DNA of 18,782 nucleotides. Origin: Chlorobium sp. Its GTDB lineage: Bacteria; Bacteroidota; Chlorobiia; Chlorobiales; Chlorobiaceae. The position numbers were made by a program, and so were the translations under genes. The notes below the pieces were generated by a model that did no database searches, was not told where the DNA came from, and saw nothing but the letters and a program-made list of their open reading frames with translations. The DNA is taken from positions 1-18,782 of the forward strand of contig JANQHQ010000001.1 in the NCBI GenBank assembly GCA_028282595.1. Reading direction: 5' to 3'. Each line of letters opens with the position of its first letter. Position 1 is the stretch's first letter. This document shows positions 1 through 8,800 of the stretch, in pieces.

Positions 1-197
1 GATAACATCGGGGTTCGCCGTCGGCGTCGGTATCGCTATCGAAACCACCGCCGGTTCGAGCAGACACGAAACCTCTGTTCATCGGCAACCGCTTTCTACC
101 AAAGCACTTGCCCACCGCCTTGCACAAACTGCATACTGCCAACCGCTAACCGGTTCCCCTCCACAGTACGGGCGAAAAAGTTTGCGCCCCTACGGTC
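1..197 (+). repeat. Dispersed repeat, left copy
   Basis: This stretch aligns without gaps to 18586-18782 in the same orientation. By hand count 189 of 197 positions are identical, with differences at 5, 29, 61, 119, 121, 124, 180 and 184. It lacks a convincing gene: the reading frames crossing it are short and run through low-complexity sequence. Its right part holds an imperfect inverted repeat (170-189) that is a perfect palindrome in the other copy. The true left edge is unknown because the window starts inside it. No transposase or terminal inverted repeats are visible, so its class is unknown; a non-autonomous REP- or MITE-like element is one possibility. Confidence 0.93.
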
Positions 198-293
198 GTC
201 GTGAACACCCGTGCAATCCGCGGGGACAATAAAACCTGTCGATCACCAGCCAATCGCACCCCTACAGTGTCCCTTTTGAGTTTTGACCTTTCC
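198..293. other. Intergenic tail of left repeat, no gene
   Basis: This non-coding stretch lies between the 197-bp repeat and the stop of the epimerase gene. The ten-base string gcrcccctac occurs at 184-193 and again at 256-265, 72 bp apart, so the repeat may be mosaic and continue beyond position 197. The matching sequence beyond the right copy is outside the window. No clear terminator hairpin with a U-tract was found for the epimerase gene. Confidence 0.5.
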
Positions 294-1289
294 TCACAGC
301 CACCCCTGCTTCCGGTACCAGGCGATGGTGTCCTGTATACCCTTTTCGAGAGCGATGTCGGCTGTAAAACCAAGATTCCGCGCGGCCTTGCGAGGAGAAC
401 ACACCCAGTAGTCCTGCACCATTTCCGAAGCCTTGTCGGGATTGAGCAATGAAGGACGACCCGTCAGGCGGCCGGCTATCCCTCCCGCAAAACCTGCGGC
501 CCGTATCAGCGGTTTCGGCAGGAGGATCCTGCGGACATTCCGCACACCGAGCGCATCCGAAGCGATCGACGCGACCCGGTCCCAGGAATACCCCTCGGGA
601 GAGGTGAGAAAATAGGTTTCTCCGACGGCGGCCGGAGATTCGCCGGCCATCACCATGCCCCGAACGAGATCCGAGACGTGGATGAGGCTGAAACGCTGCT
701 TCCGGCCGTCGCCCGCGGCCAGCATCACACCACCCTTCACCATTTTGAAAAACCGGAACACATCCCTGTCTCCCGGCCCGTAAACCGCCGGCGGCCGGAC
801 GATCGTCACCGGCAGCCGCCCCATGAAAGAGCCGGAGACCGTTTCTCCCTCCAGCTTGCTGCGTCCGTAAACGCTTACCGGCGCCGGCTCGTCCGCCTCG
901 GTAACGCCGGGATCCGGGTTGTCCGCCGGCCCCGCCGCCGCGAGAGAGGAAACCAGCACGAATCGGCCGAGTTCCGGATTGACGGCGAGAATCGCCTCGA
1001 GCAGACTCCGCACCGGCAGCACGTTGCCGTCGTAATACCCCCTTTCATCGACCGACTTCGTCACTCCGGCAAGGTGGATAACCATCCGGACCCCCGCCAC
1101 GGCCTCCCGCAGGGACGAGGGATCGTCGTAGCTGCCGTGGACCGCCTCGACCTGCATGGCCGAAGCTTTTTGCCGGTCGCTCTCCGGACGAAGCAGCACC
1201 CTGACGTTGTACCCCCGGCCGACAAGGTAATCGACCAGAAGGGTCCCTATGAATCCGGTCGCACCGGTCACCAGTACTGTAAGAGCCAT
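294..1289 (-). CDS. NAD(P)-dependent epimerase/dehydratase (extended SDR)
   Basis: An extended short-chain dehydrogenase/reductase of 331 residues. It has the N-terminal Rossmann motif GATGFIG (residues 9-15), an SSLAAAG strand with the catalytic serine region near 114-115, and the catalytic pair Y141/K145 in YGRSK. The length suits the family. I place the start at ATG 1289 (MALTVLVTG); the reading frame is also open to a TTG two codons upstream, but the family usually begins just before the nucleotide-binding strand. No good ribosome-binding site is visible for either. It is divergent from the serine-palmitoyltransferase-like gene at 1527. Known family: relatives act on nucleotide sugars, flavonols, sterols or sphingoid intermediates. 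Inference: given its neighbour it may reduce a ketosphinganine or ketoceramide intermediate. The substrate cannot be read from sequence. Confidence 0.9.
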   Translation of the reverse strand: MALTVLVTGATGFIGTLLVDYLVGRGYNVRVLLRPESDRQKASAMQVEAVHGSYDDPSSLREAVAGVRMVIHLAGVTKSVDERGYYDGNVLPVRSLLEAILAVNPELGRFVLVSSLAAAGPADNPDPGVTEADEPAPVSVYGRSKLEGETVSGSFMGRLPVTIVRPPAVYGPGDRDVFRFFKMVKGGVMLAAGDGRKQRFSLIHVSDLVRGMVMAGESPAAVGETYFLTSPEGYSWDRVASIASDALGVRNVRRILLPKPLIRAAGFAGGIAGRLTGRPSLLNPDKASEMVQDYWVCSPRKAARNLGFTADIALEKGIQDTIAWYRKQGWL

Positions 1290-1526
1290 ATGCAAACGAT
1301 GTTTTCATGGTGTCCGGACCCCGACCGCCCGGAGGCGAAAAAGGTCCCGAATTAAAAAAAAGGAAATTTTTTCATACATTCGTTTCTTAAATTGTTGTCT
1401 TGCCGAAGACTGGGCTTCCGTTCCGCTCCTTCGGCTGTTCAGTTGCATAACCGTATATCCGGCTTATGACCGCAGGGCGCGATCCCGATCTGCTGCTTCG
1501 GCGGTCGAAGTAAACAAACCATTCCT
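1290..1526. promoter_or_regulatory. Divergent intergenic promoter region
   Basis: This 237-bp spacer separates two divergent genes and must contain their promoters unless both are read from outside. It includes an AT-rich core at about 1350-1395, with runs of A and T, in otherwise GC-rich DNA. I could not assign a convincing -35/-10 pair on either strand. A shared core would allow joint control of the two genes. Confidence 0.45.
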
Positions 1527-2732
1527 GTGAGCACCATCCGCAAAGATCTTTTCAAGAAATGCTACGATTTCACTCTGGCTGACGAAGTAAAGGCACTGGG
1601 CGTCTATCCGTTCTTCCACCCCATCGAGGAAACAGAGGGCCCGGTGGTCTCGTTTGGCGGCAGGAAGCTGATCATGGCCGGATCGAACAACTACCTCGGG
1701 CTGACTTCCGACGAACGGGTCAAGGCCGCCTCCATAAACGCCATAAAGAAGTACGGGACGAGCTGTTCCGGCTCCCGGTACATGACCGGCACGGTGAACC
1801 TGCACCTCGAGCTCGAGGAACGGCTGGCCGATTTTTTCGAAAAAGAACGCTGCCTGCTTTTCAGCACCGGATACCAGACCGGCCAGGGCGTCATCCCCAC
1901 GCTCGTTCAGCGGGGAGAATACGTGATATGCGACAAGGACAACCACGCCAGCCTCGTGGCGGCCTCGATCATGGCCGTCGGGCAGTCCGCGAAATTCGTC
2001 CGCTACGCCCATAATTCGATGGAGGACCTTGAACGGGTTCTCAAAACCATACCCGCCGACGCCGGCAAGCTCGTCGTCGCGGACGGCGTTTTTTCCGTCT
2101 CGGGAGAAATCGTCGACCTGCCGAGACTCGTCGAACTCGCGGACGAGTACGGAGCGCGCATTCTTCTCGACGACGCACACGCCGTCGGCGTCATCGGCCG
2201 CGGCGGCCGGGGCACCCCGTCCGAGTTCAATCTCGTCGGGGATGTCGATCTCATCATGGGAACCTTCTCCAAGACCTTCGGTTCGCTCGGCGGCTACGTG
2301 GTCGGCGAACACGACGTCATCGACTACATCAAGCACAATGCATCCTCGCTTATCTTCAGCGCATCTCCCACGCCGGCCAGCGTAGCGGCCGTGCTCGCTT
2401 CCCTGGAAATCCTCAAGAAAGAACCGGAACTGATCGAACAGCTCATCCTGAACACCGATTACGTCCGCGAGGGGCTCGCCGCCGCCGGGTTCAGGCTCAT
2501 GCCCTCCAGAACGGCTATCGTCTCGGTCATCATCGGCGACCAGATGAAAACCCTCGAATTCTGGAAAAAGCTGTTCGACGCGGGCGTCTACGTCAACGCC
2601 TTCATCCGTCCCGGGGTCATGCCGGGCCATGAAGCGCTCAGAACGAGCTTTATGGCGACGCACGAAAAAGAGCATCTCGACACGGTCATAAGCGAATTCA
2701 CTACCATCGGCCGCGAACTCGGCGTGGTTTGA
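1527..2732 (+). CDS. Alpha-oxoamine synthase, serine palmitoyltransferase-like
   Basis: A PLP-dependent fold-type I enzyme of 401 residues that condenses an amino acid with an acyl thioester and releases CO2. Visible landmarks are GSNNYLGLT (52-60), the glycine-rich CSGSRYMTGT segment (80-89), the cofactor-stacking histidine in DNHAS (H140), DDAHAVG (215-221) and the PLP lysine K249 in GTFSKTFGSLGG. The N-terminal YPFFHPIEETEG segment and CSGSR look more like the bacterial serine palmitoyltransferase branch than classic BioF or 2-amino-3-ketobutyrate ligase. The start is GTG at 1527 with no strong ribosome-binding site. No biotin genes are adjacent. Alternatives are 8-amino-7-oxononanoate synthase or a cysteate-using capnine synthase; family placement is sure, substrate is not. 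I recall that an aminoglycosphingolipid has been reported in Chlorobium limicola, which fits. Confidence 0.9.
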   Translation: MSTIRKDLFKKCYDFTLADEVKALGVYPFFHPIEETEGPVVSFGGRKLIMAGSNNYLGLTSDERVKAASINAIKKYGTSCSGSRYMTGTVNLHLELEERLADFFEKERCLLFSTGYQTGQGVIPTLVQRGEYVICDKDNHASLVAASIMAVGQSAKFVRYAHNSMEDLERVLKTIPADAGKLVVADGVFSVSGEIVDLPRLVELADEYGARILLDDAHAVGVIGRGGRGTPSEFNLVGDVDLIMGTFSKTFGSLGGYVVGEHDVIDYIKHNASSLIFSASPTPASVAAVLASLEILKKEPELIEQLILNTDYVREGLAAAGFRLMPSRTAIVSVIIGDQMKTLEFWKKLFDAGVYVNAFIRPGVMPGHEALRTSFMATHEKEHLDTVISEFTTIGRELGVV

Positions 2733-2844
2733 GCCTCGGTTGCCGCTACGCGTTTTCCGTCCCGGAACGGAACTTTTTCCGGTTTTCTCCTTTCACCCCG
2801 CCGCATAGAACCCGCCCTTCACGGAAAGGCACTACGGGTATTTC

Positions 2845-2873
2845 TTGCAGTTTCAGCGAAAATCTGATAATTT
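2845..2873 (+). promoter_or_regulatory. Candidate sigma-70-type promoter of receptor gene
   Basis: TTGCAG (2845-2850) and TAATTT (2868-2873) are separated by 17 bp in an AT-richer part of the 219-bp spacer before the receptor gene. The match to consensus is moderate, and this is a pattern call only. Confidence 0.3.
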
Positions 2874-2891
2874 CCCCCTTGCAACACAACG

Positions 2892-2919
2892 CCTTCCCGC
2901 GACTTCCGTTACGGGAAGG
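2892..2919 (+). promoter_or_regulatory. Stem-loop in receptor leader
   Basis: CCTTCCCG (2892-2899) pairs perfectly with CGGGAAGG (2912-2919) across a 12-nt loop, ending 32 nt before the receptor ATG. It lies downstream of the candidate promoter, so it would be in the mRNA leader. No U-tract follows, so it is not an obvious terminator. The other conserved boxes of a cobalamin riboswitch were not found. Confidence 0.4.
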
Positions 2920-2951
2920 GCATTACACACACACCTAACAGGAAAACGTCA

Positions 2952-5678
2952 ATGGACACCAGGCACTCTCAAGCGCTCCCCCCTGTACGTTTTTTACTTA
3001 CCACCCTCGCACTCCTGATCCTGTTCCTGCCGCTCCGGGCCGGGGCGGCCGAACCGGGAACCGTGAAGGGAACGATTACCGACAGGACCGATGGAGAAGC
3101 TGTTGTCGGCGCCTCGGTCATGCTTGAAAACACGACATTCGGCGCCGCAACCGATCTCGACGGCAACTACACGATACAGAACGTACCCGCCGGAACCTAC
3201 ACCATGCGGGTAAGCAGCGTCGGCTACTCGCCATACAGCCGCAGCGTCACGGTTGCCGCCGGCCAGACGATCACAATCAGTCCGCAGCTCGGACAGACGA
3301 CCGTCATGGCTTCCGAGATCGTCGTCGGCGCGGCACTCTACGAACAGGATCGGCTCGAGGTGCCGATTACCACATGCGTCATCAACGAGGAAGGCATTCG
3401 TCAGGGAAACTGCGCTTCGCTCGACCAGGTAATCGAAACCACTCCCGGCGTCACCGTGACCCGCTCGGCGGGTTACAGCGCCGCAACGGTCCAGATACGC
3501 GGTTCGAACACCTATCAGGGCGGGGGCATCGGTACCCGCGTCAACGCCTTTTATGACGGGTTTCCCATCAACTCCCCGGAAACCGGCGGCATCGTATGGA
3601 CAAACGTCAACATGAACGCCGCCGACAAGGTTGAAATCGTCAAGGGCGCAGCGTCCACGCTGTACGGCTCGGCGGCGATGGGCGGTGTGGTGAACGTTTT
3701 CGGTTCCATGCCCGACAAGTTCGAGGTCAAGGCCGGTGTAAGCGGCGGCTTCTACGACTCTCCACCCGACAGCGACAAAAGCGAATATCGTGACGACTAC
3801 ACGCCCTGGCTGTGGAACGCCTACGTCGGCATAGGCAACAAAACCGACAAGCTCAACTACAGCGTGCTCTACACGCACAGCGAGGACGACGGATACCGGG
3901 ACAACTCGCAGACAGAGCTCAACGACGTCAAGCTGAAAGCCCGTTACGACATCGATTCGGGGCAATATCTGCAACTCACCTCGTTCTACAATGAAACCGA
4001 AGCCGGCTATGTCAGCACTTGGCCATACGACCTCGTCACACTGGGACCGGGCGGAGCAGTCTATGACCCACATCCCGAAAAGGCATATGACCTTGCTGAC
4101 GATGTCTACACCGACGACACAGTCAAGCGAAAGAACATCCTCGTGGGCCTGAACTACGTCAACCTGCTCAACGATGATCTGAGCCTCGACGCGAGAGCCT
4201 ACTATACACGCAACGAGTACAGGATCGATTACAACCCGAGCGACACGCTGCAGCAGTATTTCACTGAAGATATGCTGTTAAGCAATTCCACCCTGCAGAG
4301 CAGCGTTACAGGTGCAGGTATCGGTATCGGATCAACTGTTGCTGAAGGCATCTGGAACTCTCCCGGCTTTCCTCAAGCAGCATTTGGATTTGACCAGAGC
4401 GCTTTTACAAACCAGTTTCTCTGGGCGGGCTACGATCCGGACGGCCCCGGCCCTACCCCCGCGATCCCCGGCTTTGTACCTACATTTGTCGATGGATTCA
4501 ATGCCAACCTGACCGGGTTCCCTTACGAACGTGAACCGGGAGAATTCAATGAGAACAAAACCAATCGTTACGGCGCAGGCTTCAAGCTCGACTGGCGGGC
4601 CAGCGACAAGCACCGTTTCGTGTTCGGCGTAGACGGCAACATTGTCGACCTTAACTCCACACAGTACAGGGCAGAGCTGCCCGTGCCCGGAGAGCTCGGG
4701 GATGTCCAGGAGAAAAACATCGCCCTCTTCATACAGGACGAATTTAAAATCACCGACCGCCTGACAGCTCTGCTTTCCTTCCGGTATGACTGGAGCGGCA
4801 TCGACGCAGATGAAGTAACCTATATCGATCACTCTTTCGATACCGCTTCATTGAGTATCATTGACACGTTGGTCACAACTGATCCGATAGCAAACCAGTC
4901 GGTCGACGCTATCAGCCCGAGAATCGCGCTGAACTACAAAGCGGCGGACGACCTCTCCTTCCGCGCATCGGCGGGAAAAAGCTTCCGCGCCCCGACACTT
5001 GCCGAACGATTTGTACGAGATGCAGGTCTTTTTGTCGGCAACCCGAATCCGGCAATCGACAAGGAAACCATGACCGGTTACGAGATCGGCGTCTACAAGA
5101 ACTTCGGCAACAGGGTCTCGCTCGACGTGGCGGCGTATCTGAACGAATACGAGGACCTTATTGAATCGAGGAACCTCAATCCGACAGGTTTTCCAATCAT
5201 TTTCATGTACGAAAACCTCGCCAAGGCCCGCATCTGGGGCATCGAAAGCAGCCTGAACGTCCGTCCGACCGATGCGCTCAATTTCAACGTGAGCTACGCC
5301 TACATGAACGCCAAGGACAAGACGGATCGCGAAGCCTCGCTGGCCGGCAGCCAGAATCCGGACCCCGACTGGCTCCAGTACCGTCCGGAACACACCGCAT
5401 CGGTGGGCGCCATCTGGAACGCAACCAACCGCCTCACGCTCAATACGAACGGACGGTATGTCAGCAAGTACAAGGCGGTAAGCACCTATCCCAACCCCGA
5501 AGGGGAGAACTACCCCGGCGGTTTCATCGTGTTCAACGCCGGCGCGAAGTACAAGATCACGGACAACCTGACCGGCTCGTTCCTTTGCAAGAACATCACC
5601 AACGAGCAGTACGAGGAGGCCGAATGGTTCCGCGCGCCGGGCAGAAGCTTCATTCTCGGTTTCGACTTCGTCTACTGA
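2952..5678 (+). CDS. TonB-dependent outer-membrane receptor
   Basis: A 908-residue active-transport barrel of the outer membrane. It has a signal peptide (hydrophobic core about 14-28, likely cleavage near AGAA, 30-33). A carboxypeptidase-regulatory-like beta domain follows (about 37-115; DLDGNYTIQNVPAGTYTMRV is typical). SEIVVGA (121-127) is a likely TonB box. The plug domain (about 130-255) contains VQIRGSNT and VEIVKGAASTLYGSAAMGG. A long 22-strand-type barrel ends in an aromatic C-terminus (...FDFVY). ATG 2952 is preceded by AGGAAA at a good distance. A terminator follows at 5707. Ligand unknown: the family takes up siderophores, cobalamin, heme, sugars or metals. Its position before the bch block is suggestive only. 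Codon use in the segment about 4260-4510 is more A/T-ending than in the rest of the gene. Confidence 0.95.
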   Translation: MDTRHSQALPPVRFLLTTLALLILFLPLRAGAAEPGTVKGTITDRTDGEAVVGASVMLENTTFGAATDLDGNYTIQNVPAGTYTMRVSSVGYSPYSRSVTVAAGQTITISPQLGQTTVMASEIVVGAALYEQDRLEVPITTCVINEEGIRQGNCASLDQVIETTPGVTVTRSAGYSAATVQIRGSNTYQGGGIGTRVNAFYDGFPINSPETGGIVWTNVNMNAADKVEIVKGAASTLYGSAAMGGVVNVFGSMPDKFEVKAGVSGGFYDSPPDSDKSEYRDDYTPWLWNAYVGIGNKTDKLNYSVLYTHSEDDGYRDNSQTELNDVKLKARYDIDSGQYLQLTSFYNETEAGYVSTWPYDLVTLGPGGAVYDPHPEKAYDLADDVYTDDTVKRKNILVGLNYVNLLNDDLSLDARAYYTRNEYRIDYNPSDTLQQYFTEDMLLSNSTLQSSVTGAGIGIGSTVAEGIWNSPGFPQAAFGFDQSAFTNQFLWAGYDPDGPGPTPAIPGFVPTFVDGFNANLTGFPYEREPGEFNENKTNRYGAGFKLDWRASDKHRFVFGVDGNIVDLNSTQYRAELPVPGELGDVQEKNIALFIQDEFKITDRLTALLSFRYDWSGIDADEVTYIDHSFDTASLSIIDTLVTTDPIANQSVDAISPRIALNYKAADDLSFRASAGKSFRAPTLAERFVRDAGLFVGNPNPAIDKETMTGYEIGVYKNFGNRVSLDVAAYLNEYEDLIESRNLNPTGFPIIFMYENLAKARIWGIESSLNVRPTDALNFNVSYAYMNAKDKTDREASLAGSQNPDPDWLQYRPEHTASVGAIWNATNRLTLNTNGRYVSKYKAVSTYPNPEGENYPGGFIVFNAGAKYKITDNLTGSFLCKNITNEQYEEAEWFRAPGRSFILGFDFVY

Positions 5679-5706
5679 GGCTGAACGCCCGACCATACAC
5701 TTCCGG

Positions 5707-5740
5707 ACAGGCCCCTTTTTCGAGGGGCCTGTCTGTTTTA
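5707..5740 (+). terminator. Rho-independent terminator after receptor gene
   Basis: ACAGGCCCCT (5707-5716) pairs perfectly with AGGGGCCTGT (5723-5732) around a 6-nt loop, followed by ctgtttta. It lies 28 bp past the receptor stop and separates that gene from the bch block. Confidence 0.9.
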
Positions 5741-5789
5741 CGCCGTTCCGCTCCGCCGCGACGGTTACCGGACGGTCCGGCATCTTGCG

Positions 5790-5865
5790 TTTTAGTATTC
5801 ACCAAAGTATTGTTACATTTGCTATTCGTGGCAATCACCTTCATCAATGCTGATCATCGTTTCCT
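5790..5865 (+). promoter_or_regulatory. Candidate promoter region of bchS
   Basis: Because a terminator precedes it, bchS needs its own promoter in the 125 bp before ATG 5866. The AT-richer stretch 5790-5825 carries AGTATT twice (5794-5799 and 5806-5811), 12 bp apart. Neither a clear -35/-10 pair nor a strong ribosome-binding site is evident. Confidence 0.35.
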
Positions 5866-8800
5866 ATGCATGAGAAAATTAAAATTGCGGCCATCGTCGG
5901 GATGGAACAGTGCAATCTGCGGGTATGGCGAGACGTCAAAGAGGCTATCGGCAAGCATGCCGAACTGACGCAGTGGACGGATCAGGACCTGGAGCACCAG
6001 AACCCGGAAGCCGGTGAAGCCATAAGAAACGCCGACTGTATTTTCACGACGCTCATACAGTTCAAGGGACAGGCGGACTGGCTGCAGGAACAGATCGATC
6101 AGTCGAACGTCAGGACGATCTTCGCTTACGAATCGATGCCCGAAGTCATGCAGATGACCAGGGTCGGCAACTACGTGGTTTCCGGCGACGGTAGCGGAAT
6201 GCCGGATATCGTCAAAAAGGTGGCCAAGATGCTCGTCAAGGGTCGTGACGAAGACGCCCTTTACGGCTACATGAAACTGCTGAAGATCATGCGGACCATG
6301 CTGCCGCTGATCCCGAAAAAGGCGAAGGATTTCAAGAACTGGATGCAGGTCTACACCTACTGGATGCATCCGACGCCGGAAAACCTCGCCAGCATGTTCA
6401 ACTATATCCTGTCAGAATACTTCGACGTCGCGGTAAGGGCGAGCAAGGTTGTCGAAATTCCGACCATGGGGTTCTACCACCCCGACGCGCCGGATTACTT
6501 CAAGGATCTGAACCATTACGTCAAATGGAATCGGAAACGCGATAAATCCTTCGCGAAACAGCGCAATATCGGCCTGATATTCTTCCGCAAGCATCTGCTC
6601 CAGGAAAAAGAGTATATCGACAACACCATCAAGGCGATCGAAGGGAAAGGCCTCAATGCGCTACCCGTCTTCGTCATGGGCGTCGAAGGGCATGTCGCCG
6701 CCCGGGAATGGTTCATGAACACCGATCTCGACATGCTGGTCAACATGATGGGGTTCGGCTTCGTCGGAGGACCGGCCGGCGCGACCACGCCCGGGGCTTC
6801 GGCAAGTGCGCGGGAAGAGATTCTTTCGGGAATCAACGCCCCCTACGTCGTTTCCCAGCCGCTCTTCATCCAGGATTTCACTTCGTGGAAGAAAGAAGGG
6901 GTCGTGCCGCTGCAGTCGGCGATGACCTACTCACTGCCCGAAATGGACGGGGCGGTCTGCCCGGTCGTTCTCGGCGCGGTGAAGGACGGCCGCCTGCAGA
7001 CCGTTCCGGACAGGCTGGACCGGCTTGCCGGACTCGCGAAAGCTTACTCGGATCTCCGTACGACGGACAACAGCGGCAAAAAGGTCGCGTTCGTGGTTTA
7101 CGACTATCCTCCCGGCATGGGCCGCAAGGCCAGCGCGGCCCTGCTCGATGTCCCGAAAAGCCTTCACCGCATCCTGAAGGGGATGCAGCAAGAGGGCTAC
7201 GACGTCGGGGAGTTGCCGGACACTCCGGAACAGCTCCTCGCCCTGCTCGACAGGGCCACGGACTTCGAAATCCAGGCTCACGAACCGGACGCATCCGGCA
7301 TAGACCGCGAAACCTACAACGAAATCACCTCGGTCAGGGAGCGTGAGCGCATCGAAGGCCGCTGGGGAGGATTTCCGGGCGACATCGCGCCGCTCGGCAC
7401 CGACAAACTCTTTATCGGCGGGATCACTCTGGGCAATGTCTTCATCGGCGTGCAGCCGAGGCTGGGTATCCAGGGCGATCCGATGCGTCTCCTCTTCGAA
7501 AAGGAAAACACGCCGCACCACCAGTATATATCCTTCTACCGCTGGATCAGCCGCAAGTTCAACGCCAACGCGCTCGTCCACGTCGGCATGCACGGCACCG
7601 TGGAATGGATGCCGGGGCTGCAGCTCGGCGTGACCGGCGACTGCTGGCCGGACGCCCTTCTCGGCGAGACACCGCACTTCTACATCTACCCGGTCAACAA
7701 CCCGAGCGAGGCGAATATCGCCAAACGGCGCGGATACGCGACCATGATTTCGCACAACATTCCGCCGCTCGCACGGGCCGGCCTCTACAAGGAACTCCCG
7801 GCGTTCAAGGACATGCTGAACGACTATCGGGAACGCGGCCTCGAAAAGATCGTCGACGTCGAAACCGAGGAAGCCATAATCGAAAAGGCCGAGCAGCTCA
7901 ACCTGACGGACGACTGTCCGAGGGTGGAGGGGGAAAACCTGAACGATTACATCAGCAGGCTCTACACCTACCTGATGGAGCTCGAAAACAAACTGATCTC
8001 CAACGCCCTGCATGTCTTCGGTGCAACGGCTCCGCTCGAGAACCAGCTTACCACGGTCACCGAGTATCTCAAAGTGCGCGGCAACGAAAAGTCCCTGCCG
8101 TCCATCATCCTCGACGCAATCGGCGAGAAGAGCTTCGGGGATTACTCCGCTCTGGCCACGAGGGCGAGAAAAGGTGAAGCCGAAGCCCTGAAAATTCGCG
8201 AACGGGTCGACGAGCACACGAAGGACTTCATCGAGCGAACCATTTTCAGCGACAACGCCGACCCGTCCGCCGTCTTCAAGGTGCTTACCGGAGAAGCGAA
8301 AATCACCCAGGAGATGGCCGAAGCGCTCAACACCTCCCTGCAGGAGGGATTCGCACTCAGAAAAGCCCTCCAGGACAACGGCAGTGAGATGGTTTCGTTC
8401 ATGAAAGCGCTCAACGGCGAATACATTCCCTCCGGCGCAGGAGGGGACCTCGTACGAGACGGGGCCGGTATCCTGCCGACCGGCAGGAACATGCACGCCA
8501 TCGACCCGTGGAGGATTCCCTCGGAGCTTGCATTCAAGCGGGGACGCCAGATCGCCGATACGATCATCAGACGGCATCGCGAGGAAAACGACGGTGCCTA
8601 CCCGGAAACCATAGCCCAGGTTCTCTGGGGTCTCGACACCATCAAGAGCAAGGGCGAGGCCGTAGCCGTAATCATCAATCTCATCGGTGCGGAGCCGGCT
8701 TACGACGCCCAGGGCAAGATAAGCCACTACCGTCTCGTACCCCTCGAAAAACTCGGGAGGCCGAGGATCGACGTCCTCATCCAGATCAGCTCGATTTTCC

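Noticed and set aside
1464..2675. 403-residue antisense frame over the alpha-oxoamine synthase
   Set aside because: Lies opposite a clear PLP enzyme; composition rich in D, V, R and G typical of antisense reading; no family motif.
2733..2951. Cobalamin riboswitch before the receptor
   Set aside because: A stem-loop is present but the conserved B12-box and other core boxes were not found, and the spacer is short for a full riboswitch.
2994..4073. Antisense frames over the TonB-dependent receptor
   Set aside because: No domain or start-site support; the plus strand encodes an uninterrupted receptor with signal peptide, plug and barrel.
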